DNA of 25,986 nt from Isochrysis galbana. Taxonomy: Eukaryota > Haptophyta > Isochrysidales > Isochrysidaceae. Positions 17,796-25,986 of this stretch are shown here, one piece after another. The number at the start of each line of letters is the position of its first letter. Position 1 is the stretch's first letter. Below the pieces are notes generated by a model, which searched no databases, was not told the DNA's origin, and saw only the letters and a program-made list of their open reading frames with translations. The position numbers were made by a program, and so were the translations under genes. The stretch lies in assembly GCA_018136815.1 (NCBI GenBank), contig CM030936.1, forward strand, positions 6,740,848 through 6,766,833. The letters run 5' to 3'.

Positions 17796-18590
17796 TCAGT
17801 CTACAGCGGAGTGAGCTTGGGGTTGAACCGGACGGCGGTCGAAAGTGGTGTCGTACGACTCAACTAGATCAGCACAACGCCGAAGCAACTCAATTCGAGA
17901 CTCCCAAGTAGCTTCCGAACGAGGATAGCCGCGCCATTTGACGAGATACTTGAATGAAACTCCATCGCCCTTGCGATCGAGTAACTCTTCGACCAAGTAC
18001 TCATCTTCAGCGAGCGGAGACGAATCGGTGACGGTGAAGTACGGACGAAGATGGGAAATGTGAACTTCATCCTTGACTTGACGATTTTCGAGATCGCGTA
18101 GACGGTAGCGAGTAGCCGAGATGGCTTCTTCTACTCGGTAAGGACCGGAGTAGAGGTATTGAAGTTTGTTGGCGTGGCCAGGGATTCGACGACAAACTCT
18201 GTCTCCTGGTTTGAAGGTAACCCCGAGTTTAGACTTTTGAGAGGCGGAGCGCATCGATTCACGTTAGGCTTCTTGAGTACTTTCGAGGGCGGAACGCCAC
18301 GACTCGAGAAGCTTCTTATTGAGCTCGGTGGCGTAAGTGACGGCATCGGACGGAGGCCGAGATGGAAGCAACTCGAGAACAGGAGCAGGGTCAGCAAGTT
18401 GAGCTGGAAGACGAAGCTCCCGACCAAACAAGATAGCCGCGGGTGACTTGGGTACGACGCGACCGGCGGTCGCTCGCATAGACATGAGAAGAAACGGGAG
18501 GTGGTCGACCCAATGGGCGCCGCCTTCATTGGAGACTCGGGTCATCGTGAGGAGAGTTTGTTGAGCTCCTGGGAGGATCTCTCAAGTCGC
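17796..18590 (-). pseudogene. Ty3/gypsy chromovirus remnant: integrase C-terminus and chromodomain
   Basis: Reading on the minus strand, the fragment shows the end of the integrase core (HWVDHLPFLLMSMRATAG, then PAAILFGRELRLP), the basic C-terminal region (KPGDRVCRRI), the GPY/F module (YLYSGPYRVEE, near 18155-18125), HISHLRPYF and a chromodomain (EYLVEELLD at about 18005, YLVKWRGYP near 17950-17925, TWES near 17911-17900). This order is diagnostic of chromoviral LTR retrotransposons. A TAA at 18263-18261 interrupts the frame between the core and the C-terminal domain. Upstream homology stops at about 18590, so the catalytic core, RT and protease are missing. No LTR was identified. The element is a dead fragment. 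Confidence 0.9.
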
Positions 18591-18695
18591 GTTCCGTCAA
18601 AAGAGGACCACAATCTGTTTTCTTTTAAGTTATGAACAATATTGGTACAAAACAAGGCTGTGTATAGAAACTTTTTTTTAAAATAAAGTCGCCGT
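18591..18695. other. Junction between gypsy remnant and tandem duplication
   Basis: AT-richer than its surroundings. The stretch from about 18658 (GTATAGAAACTTTTTTTT) resembles part of the tandem unit that follows, suggesting an older degenerate copy. Confidence 0.5.
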
Positions 18696-19345
18696 GTTTC
18701 GTTTACGCAGCACATGTGATTACTTGCAATCATTGAGCACGCCGTGCGTATGCGCATCGACTTCCCCCTCGCGAGGGCGCCGTGCGTGCGCATAGAAACT
18801 TTTTTCCCTAAGGCCCACATTAATGTAAAGTAGCCATATACGAGATGTTTCGTTTGCGCAGCACGTGTGATTGCTTACAATCATTGTGCACGCCGTGCGT
18901 ATGCACATCGGCTTCCCCCCCCCCCGCGGGGCGCCGTGCGTGCGCATAGCAACTTCCAGGAAGGTGCACGCCGTGCGTTCACTCTTTCCGCGGGGGGACT
19001 CTGAGCGCGGAGGACGGGCGGAACAAAGTGTGATTGCGTTTCGTTTACGCAGCACATGTGATTACTTGCAATCATTGAGCACGCCGTGCGTATGCGCATC
19101 GACTTCCCCCTCGCGAGGGCGCCGTGCGTGCGCATAGAAACTTTTTTCCTTAAGGCCCACATTAACGTAAAGTAGCCATATACGAGATGTTTCGTTTGCG
19201 CAGCACGTGTGATTGCTTGCAATCATTGTGCACGCCGTGCGTATGCGCATCGGCTTCCCCCCCCGCGGGGCGCCGTGCGTGCGCATAGCAACTTCCAGGA
19301 AGGTGCACGCCGTGCGTTCACTCTTTCCGCGGGGGGACTCTGGAC
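18696..19345. repeat. 342 bp composite tandem duplication
   Basis: GTTTCGTTTACGCAGCACATG starts at 18696 and again at 19038 (period 342). Each unit contains two diverged half-units: the second starts with GTTTCGTTTGCGCAGCACGTG at 18847 and 19189, giving alternating spacings of 151 and 191 bp. All four half-units carry CACGCCGTGCG and GTGCGTGCGCATAG blocks. Similarity of the second unit ends near 19345. Minus-strand frames through it are repeats of one another and look non-coding. Confidence 0.85.
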
Positions 19346-19821
19346 GCAGAGGCGGTCGGGAACCGCGGGGGCACCCCTGGGACCGGTGAAAATATTACCG
19401 TATATTGCGAAAACACTAACGTAAACGATCGAGGTCTTGGGGTCTCTCCGCTCCCCCGGGGCCCCCTCCCCCGGGTCCCCTCCTCCCCCTCTCATCGACC
19501 TACCAGAGAGAGACGGCTCCTACTGCCTGCCTCCCTCCTCCCTCCTCGCTCACCCTCCAGCTCTCTCCTCGCCCTCGTCTTCCTCACGATGGTGGCGACT
19601 CGGCGCGCATCGGTACGGTCCTCCGTCCTCTCGTCTCGTGCTCCTGCTCGCTGGTTTCGTTCGACTCGCTCGACACCACTACAATACAACTGTGGAACAT
19701 CTGATCGCTCAATTCTACTGATGTCCCACTATTGACGGAACGACACCTCACGAAATAAATTCGTACACGTCTTTAACGTTATGTGCGAAAACGCTAAGCG
19801 GACACAAAACACCAGTTCACA
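19346..19821. other. Spacer and presumed 3' flank of the Fanzor fragment
   Basis: CT-rich with no recognised gene. On the minus strand it follows the Fanzor stop, where a guide-RNA (omega/fRNA) scaffold would be expected in an intact element. No obvious long stem was found by eye. Confidence 0.4.
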
Positions 19822-20278
19822 CTACAGACGTCCCTTTCTCCAAACACCTGAGCATAGATACTGTGGCCTATTTCCGTGACATAATCCTTGGTACCCAGCA
19901 AGCAGCATTTGCATGCACGCTAGTTCATCACGGTCGGTATCAAGCTGTTTTTGAAGAAAAGTAGACATCACGTGACATGGTCCTTCGTGCTCGGCTGCTT
20001 TATGGCACCGAGGGCGACGTGGAGCATCATTGGGTGCGACCTGAAAGATCGCTGCAGCGTCCTGCAGTTTGGATTCCCCACATGGGCACATCGAAGAAGT
20101 GTTGTACTCGTCGAGCACAATCGTCAATCCTCGAGACGCAAGTGCGCGCACAAACTTCTTTTTGGGGAAAGTGTCCCCAAATGACCCATCTCCTATCAGC
20201 ACGATAGTTGTGTTCTTCTCGTCATTCGGGGTGTACGGCTCGCCCTTCTTCCTCTTCTTGATCCCCCAGACTCCGTCT
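19822..20278 (-). CDS. Fanzor (eukaryotic TnpB homologue), C-terminal RuvC/zinc-ribbon fragment
   Basis: Fanzors are eukaryotic RNA-guided DNA nucleases related to IS605/IS607 TnpB and Cas12 (family knowledge). About 150 residues before the stop show, in order: a basic stretch KKRKK, TIVLIGDGSFG, ALASRGLTIVLDEYNTSSMC, a zinc-binding CPC (Cys codons at 20088-20086 and 20082-20080), later Cys residues in RCHK and GPCH, and DRDELACMQMLL. The second Asp of DRD (codon 19929-19927) matches the last RuvC acidic residue of TnpB (RD-x-NAA). The DE-Y-NTS-x-C-x-C pattern is characteristic of Fanzor. The RuvC-I Asp, RuvC-II Glu and the N-terminal guide/target-binding domains are not in the window. Upstream the frame runs into a Gly-rich triplet array, so this copy appears truncated or disrupted. 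Fanzor1 and Fanzor2 cannot be told apart here. Confidence 0.75.
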
Positions 20279-21934
20279 CCTCCTCCGCCCACGCCGCCAC
20301 CCTCGCCGCCTCCGCCGTCGAAGCCGCCGCCGTCTCCGCCGCCCTCGCCGCCTCCTCCCTCGCCTCCGCCCCCTCCCTCGCCTCCGCCGCCTCCGTCTCC
20401 TCCTCCGCCCACGCCGCCGCCCTCGCCGCCTCCGCCGTCGAGGCCGCCGCCGTCTCCGCCGCCCTCGCCGCCTCCTCCCTCGCCTCCGCCCCCTCCCTCG
20501 CCTCCGCCGCCTCCGTCTCCTCCTCCGCCCACGCCGCCGCCCTCGCCGCCTCCGCCGTCGAGGCCGCCGCCGTCTCCGCCGCCCTCGCCGCCTCCTCCCT
20601 CGCCTCCGCCCCCTCCCTCGCCTCCGCCACCTCCGTCTCCTCCTCCGCCCACGCCGCCCCCCTCGCCGCCTCCGCCGTCGAGGCCGCCGCCGTCTCCGCC
20701 GCCCTCGCCGCCTCCTCCCTCGCCTCCGCCCCCTCCCTCGCCTCCGCCACCTCCGTCTCCTCCTCCGCCCACGCCGCCCCCCTCGCCGCCTCCGCCGTCG
20801 AGGCCGCCGCCGTCTCCGCCGCCCTCGCCGCCTCCTCCCTCGCCTCCGCCCCCTCCCTCGCCTCCGCCGCCTCCGTCTCCTCCTCCGCCCACGCCGCCAC
20901 CCTCGCCGCCTCCGCCGTCGAAGCCGCCGCCGTCTCCGCCGCCCTCGCCGCCTCCTCCCTCGCCTCCGCCGCCCCCGTCTCCTCCTCCGCCCACGCCGCC
21001 ACCCTCGCCACCGCCGCCCTCGAGGCCTCCTCCGTCTCCTCCGCCCTCTCCGCCTCCACCGTCGCCTCCGCCCCCTCCGTCTCCGCCTCCGCCCACACCA
21101 CCACCCTCGCCGCCGCCGCCCTCGAGGCCTCCTCCGTCTCCTCCGCCTTCGCCTCCTCCTCCTTCACCCCCGCCCCCTCCTTCTCCTCCGCCGCCCACGC
21201 CGCCGCCCTCGCCGCCACCGCCCTCGAGGCCTCCTCCGTCTCCTCCGCCTTCGCCTCCTCCTCCTTCACCCCCGCCCCCGCCTTCTCCTCCGCCGCCCAC
21301 GCCACCGCCCTCGCCGCCACCGCCATCGAAGCCTCCGCCGTCTCCTCCGCCCTCGCCGCCTCCACCGTCGCCTCCGCCCCCTCCTTCTCCTCCGCCGCCC
21401 ACGCCACCGCCCTCGCCGCCACCGCCCTCGAGGCCTCCTCCGTCTCCTCCGCCTTCGCCTCCTCCTCCTTCACCCCCGCCCCCGCCTTCTCCTCCGCCGC
21501 CCACGCCACCGCCCTCGCCGCCACCGCCCTCGACGCCTCCGCCGTCTCCTCCGCCATCGCCGCCTCCACCGTCGCCTCCGCCCCCTCCCTCTCCGCCTCC
21601 GCCCACGCCACCGCCCTCGCCGCCACCGCCGTCGAAGCCTCCGCCGTCTCCTCCGCCCTCGCCGCCTCCTCCTTCACCCCCGCCCCCGCCTTCTCCTCCG
21701 CCGCCCACGCCACCGCCCTCGCCGCCACCGCCCTCGACGCCTCCGCCGTCTCCTCCGCCATCGCCGCCTCCACCGTCGCCTCCGCCCCCTCCCTCTCCGC
21801 CTCCGCCCACGCCACCGCCCTCGCCGCCACCGCCGTCGAAGCCTCCGCCGTCTCCTCCGCCCTCGCCGCCTCCTCCGTCACCCCCGCCCCCTCCCTCTCC
21901 TCCGCCGCCCACGCCGCCGCCCTCGCCGCCACCG
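20279..21934 (+). repeat. Triplet-periodic Pro/Ser array (left arm), 120/105 bp higher-order units
   Basis: On the + strand a CCN/TCN frame (codons starting at 20279) stays open to the flip point and reads as SPPPP, SPPP and SPPPPP blocks with occasional Thr, Lys and Arg, like algal hydroxyproline-rich glycoproteins. On the minus strand, in the Fanzor frame, the same DNA reads as GGGGE/D with Val, Leu and Phe. From 20279 to about 21000 units of exactly 120 bp repeat about six times with few differences. Further right the units are shorter (about 105 bp) and more diverged. No start codon or signal peptide was found for the Pro-rich reading, so it is annotated as a repeat. Confidence 0.85.
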
Positions 21935-24900
21935 CCGGCGAAGGAGGAGGCGGCGAAGGCGGTGGAGGGGAGGGGGGTGGTGGAGATGGAGGAGGTGGCG
22001 AGGGCGGCGGCGGCGAAGGCGGCGGCGGCGAGGGGGGCGGAGGAGAGGGCGGTGGCGGCGAAGGCGGTGGTGGCGAGGGTGGTGGTGGAGATGGAGGCGG
22101 TGGTGAAGGCGGCGGTGGAGATGGAGGAGGTGGCGAGGGCGGCGGCGGCGAAGGCGGCGGCGGCGAGGGGGGCGGAGGAGAGGGCGGTGGCGGCGAAGGC
22201 GGTGGTGGCGAGGGTGGTGGTGGAGATGGAGGCGGTGGTGAAGGCGGCGGTGGAGACGGGGGCGGCGGCGAGGGCGGCGGTGGAGACGGAGGCGGTGAAG
22301 GCGGTGGTGGAGAGGGCGGAGGTGGCGAGGGCGGCGGTGGAGACGGCGGAGGCGGCGAAGGGGGCGGCGGCGAGGGCGGCGGCGAGGGCGGCGGCGGCGA
22401 GGGCGGCGGTGGCGAAGGGGGCGGTGGCGAGGGCGGCGGCGGCGAGGGCGGCGGCGGCGAGGGTGGCGGCGGCGACGGCGGCGGCGGCGAGGGAGGTGGC
22501 GGCGAAGGCGGCGGTGGAGATGGAGGTGGAGGAGATGGAGGTGGTGGAGATGGAGGTGGCGGAGAGGGGGGCGGTGGAGAGGGGGGCGGCGGTGAGGGTG
22601 GTGGTGGAGAGGGCGGTGGTGGAGACGGAGGCGGCGGTGACGGCGGTGGGGGCGACGGAGGCGGCGGCGACGGAGGCGGCGGCGAAGGGGGTGGTGGCGA
22701 TGGAGGTGGCGGAGATGGTGGTGGCGGAGATGGAGGTGGCGGAGAGGGGGGCGGCGGTGAGGGTGGTGGTGGAGAGGGCGGTGGTGGAGACGGAGGCGGC
22801 GGTGACGGCGGTGGGGGCGATGGAGGCGGCGGCGAAGGGGGTGGTGGCGATGGAGGAGGCGGCGAGGGCGGTGGTGGAGACGGAGGCGGCGGAGACGGTG
22901 GTGGTGGGGACGGAGGCGGTGGCGAAGGGGGCGGCGGTGAAGGCGGCGGTGGCGAAGGCGGCGGAGGCGAAGGCGGCGGTGGAGACGGAGGAGGCGGCGA
23001 GGGAGGAGGAGGAGAGGGAGGAGGAGGAGAAGGAGGAGGAGGAGAAGGAGGAGGCGGCGAGGGAGGAGGAGGAGAGGGTGGAGGAGGCGAGGGTGGTGGT
23101 GGAGACGGAGGCGGCGGAGACGGTGGAGGTGGCGACGGAGGCGGTGGTGAAGGGGGTGGCGGTGAAGGCGGCGGAGGCGAGGGAGGAGGCGGCGAAGGCG
23201 GAGGTGGAGATGGAGGTGGCGGAGAGGGAGGTGGCGGAGAGGGTGGGGGCGGTGAGGGTGGAGGCGGAGAGGGAGGAGGAGGAGAGGGCGGAGGAGGAGA
23301 AGGAGGAGGAGGAGATGGAGGAGGTGGCGAGGGAGGAGGAGGAGAGGGAGGAGGAGGAGAGGGCGGAGGAGGAGAGGGAGGTGGCGGCGAGGGAGGCGGA
23401 GGCGAGGGAGGAGGAGGAGAGGGCGGCGGCGGTGAGGGCGGAGGCGGTGAAGGTGGCGGCGGAGATGGAGGAGGCGGCGAGGGCGGAGGTGGAGATGGAG
23501 GAGGCGGCGAGGGCGGAGGTGGAGATGGAGGTGGCGGCGAGGGAGGCGGAGGCGAGGGAGGAGGAGGTGAGGGCGGTGGTGGAGATGGAGGAGGCGGCGA
23601 GGGCGGCGGTGGAGATGGAGGTGGCGGCGAGGGAGGCGGAGGCGAGGGCGGCGGTGGTGAGGGCGGAGGCGGAGACGGAGGAGGCGGTGAGGGGGGTGGC
23701 GGAGATGGAGGAGGCGGCGAGGGTGGAGGTGGAGATGGAGGTGGCGGCGAAGGCGGAGGCGGCGAGGGCGGAGGTGGAGATGGAGGAGGCGGCGAGGGCG
23801 GAGGTGGAGATGGAGGTGGCGGCGAGGGAGGCGGAGGCGAGGGCGGCGGTGGTGAGGGTGGAGGCGGAGAGGGTGGTGGCGGAGACGGAGGAGGCGGTGA
23901 GGGGGGTGGCGGAGATGGAGGAGGCGGCGAGGGCGGAGGTGGAGATGGAGGTGGCGGCGAAGGCGGAGGCGGCGAGGGTGGTGGCGGAGACGGAGGAGGC
24001 GGTGATGGAGGAGGCGGCGAGGGCGGAGGTGGAGACGGAGGAGGAGGCGAGGGCGGCGGCGGCGAGGGCGGCGGCGGAGACGGAGGAGGAGGTGAGGGAG
24101 GAGGAGAGGGAGGAGGAGGAGAGGGAGGAGGAGGAGAGGGAGGAGGCGGTGAAGGTGGCGGCGGAGATGGAGGAGGCGGCGAGGGCGGTGGCGGCGAGGG
24201 TGGTGGTGGAGACGGAGGAGGAGGAGAGGGAGGAGGAGGAGAAGGAGGAGGAGGAGAAGGAGGAGGAGGAGAGGGTGGAGGAGGGGAAGGAGGAGGAGGA
24301 GAGGGTGGAGGAGGAGAGGGAGGAGGAGGAGAGGGTGGAGGAGGAGAGGGAGGAGGAGGGGAGGGAGGAGGCGGCGAGGGCGGCGGTGGAGACGGAGGCG
24401 GCGGCGAGGGCGGTGGTGGAGATGGAGGAGGAGGAGATGGAGGCGGCGGCGAGGGCGGCGGTGGAGACGGAGGCGGCGGCGAGGGCGGTGGTGGAGATGG
24501 AGGAGGAGGAGAGGGAGGCGGTGGCGAGGGAGGAGGTGGAGATGGAGGGGGCGGAGATGGAGGAGGTGGCGAGGGCGGAGGTGGAGACGGAGGAGGCGGC
24601 GAGGGAGGAGGCGGCGAGGGCGGCGGCGGAGACGGAGGCGGCGGCGAGGGCGGTGGTGGAGATGGAGGAGGAGGAGAGGGAGGCGGTGGGGAGGGAGGAG
24701 GCGGCGAGGGCGGAGGTGGAGACGGAGGAGGCGGCGAGGGCGGAGGTGGAGACGGAGGAGGCGGCGAGGGAGGAGGCGGCGAGGGCGGCGGCGGAGACGG
24801 AGGCGGCGGCGAGGGCGGTGGTGGAGATGGAGGAGGAGGAGAGGGAGGCGGTGGGGAGGGAGGAGGCGGCGAGGGCGGCGGTGGAGACGGAGGCGGCGGC

Positions 24901-25986
24901 GAGGGCGGTGGTGGAGATGGAGGTGGCGGAGAGGGAGGAGGTGGAGAGGGCGGCGGCGGCGAAGGCGGCGGAGGCGAGGGAGGCGGTGGCGAGGGAGGCG
25001 GAGGCGAGGGGGGCGGCGGTGAGGGTGGAGGCGGCGATGGCGGCGGCGGTGAGGGCGGTGGTGGTGAGGGCGGAGGCGGCGAGGGCGGAGGCGGCGAGGG
25101 CGGCGGCGGTGAGGGAGGCGGAGGCGAGGGCGGCGGCGGTGAGGGAGGAGGCGGAGAGGGCGGTGGCGGAGATGGCGGTGGCGGCGAGGGTGGCGGTGGT
25201 GATGGCGGCGGTGGAGACGGAGGTGGCGGCGACGGCGGAGGCGGCGAGGGCGGCGGTGGAGACGGAGGAGGCGGCGAAGGTGGGGGAGGCGAGGGCGGCG
25301 GCGGCGACGGCGGAGGCGGCGAGGGCGGCGGTGGAGACGGAGGAGGCGGCGAAGGTGGGGGAGGCGAAGGCGGCGGCGGTGAGGGCTGTGGCGGCGAGGG
25401 CGGCGGCGGCGAGGGTGGCGGAGGAGATGGAGGAGGCGGCGAGGGCGGCGGCGGCGAGGGCGGCGGAGGAGATGGAGGAGGCGGTGAGGTGGCGGGCGAA
25501 GGGGAGGAGGAGACGGCGGCGGCGGCGAGGGAGGAGGAGGAGAGGCGGTGGCGGAGATGGCGGTGGCGGCGAGGGTGGCGGTGGCGATGGCGGCGGTGGA
25601 GACGGAGGAGGCGGCGAGGGCGGTGGCGCGACGGCGGAGGCGGCGAGGGCGGCGGTGGAGACGGAGGAGGCGGCGAAGGTGGGGGAGGCGAGGGCGGCGG
25701 CGGCGAGGGCGGCGGTGGAGACGGAGGAGGCGGCGAAGGTGGGGGAGGCGAGGGCGGCGGCGGCGAGGGGCGGCGGCGGCGAGGGCGGAGGCGGCGAGGG
25801 CGGAGGCGGTGAGGGAGGCGGTGGGGAGGGAGGAGGCGGCGAAGGCGGAGGTGGAGATGGAGGTGGCGGAGAGGAGGAGGCGGCGAGGGCGGCGGCGGCG
25901 AGGGCGGCGGAGGAGATGGAGGAGGTGGCAGGGAGGAGAGTGGGCGAGGGAGGAGGCGGTGAGGGCGGGGCGGCGAGGGCGGCGGA
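21935..25986 (-). repeat. Triplet-periodic (SPPPP)n / (GGGGE/D)n array (right arm)
   Basis: The + strand is GGN-GGN-GGN-GGN-GAN with a 15 bp basic unit and occasional 12 bp units. The frame is unbroken from 21961 to about 25485. On the minus strand every unit reads SPPPP, the classical extensin motif, and every variable base is a synonymous third position. The + reading gives Gly4 followed by Glu or Asp. After about 25485 several out-of-frame events occur (near 25488, 25627 and 25768). The array continues past the window edge. It is either the shaft of a very long hydroxyproline-rich protein or a non-coding expansion; no non-repetitive flank is visible on the right to decide. Confidence 0.85.

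Noticed and set aside
19400-19800. Similar words TTGCGAAAACACTAA (near 19403) and GTGCGAAAACGCTAA (near 19786) as ends of a Fanzor element
   Set aside because: The match is short and imperfect, and the words are direct rather than inverted. No second boundary was found on the far side of the array.
20279-21934. Regular 120 bp periodicity resembling a CRISPR or repeat-spacer array
   Set aside because: The whole unit repeats with no unique spacers, and the sequence is a triplet-periodic low-complexity coding-like array in a eukaryotic genome.

Overview
The window looks like nuclear DNA of a GC-rich unicellular alga. The genes carry spliceosomal introns (mostly GT-AG, donors GTGCG/GTGAG) and encode eukaryotic protein families: a PARG, a plastid-type MATE carrier, a retinol-dehydrogenase-like SDR and a NUDT6-type Nudix hydrolase. 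There are also chromodomain Ty3/gypsy remains, a Fanzor (eukaryotic TnpB) fragment, much simple-sequence DNA and one assembly gap of 100 N. A haptophyte (Emiliania/Chrysochromulina type) is my best guess by style. Another chlorophyll-c or green alga is possible; the window has no marker that settles it.

Layout. 39-1925 (+): poly(ADP-ribose) glycohydrolase, apparently without introns. 2933-5248 (-): five-exon MATE transporter with an N-terminal targeting region, convergent with PARG. A 0.5 kb dispersed repeat (2238-2739) lies between them. 5249-8651: spacer with a purine-rich tract, an 866 bp insertion bounded by a 19 bp target-site duplication (6074-6977), small hairpins and a CT-rich minisatellite that leads into the next gene. 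8652-10939 (+): five-exon short-chain dehydrogenase. 10940-13800: spacer with an unidentified coding remnant, an inverted copy of the 0.5 kb repeat, an ORF1-like mobile-element reading frame and a palindrome array. About 13887-16026 (-): Nudix hydrolase in at least six exons, with the gap near its 3' end.

16027-19821: spacer, a chromovirus integrase/chromodomain remnant (17796-18590, -) and a 342 bp composite tandem duplication. 19822-20278 (-): the C-terminal RuvC/zinc-ribbon part of a Fanzor nuclease. Its frame runs straight into a 5.7 kb triplet-periodic array that fills the rest of the window. The array reverses strand at about 21935. Its left part reads as Ser/Pro-rich (extensin-like) protein on the + strand, and its right part reads as (SPPPP)n on the - strand.

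The four cellular genes do not form an operon or a single pathway. PARG and Nudix enzymes both act on nucleotide-type (ADP-ribose or nucleoside-diphosphate) substrates, but I see no evidence that they are functionally linked here. Exon boundaries were worked out by hand from family motifs, reading phase and GT-AG signals, without transcript data.
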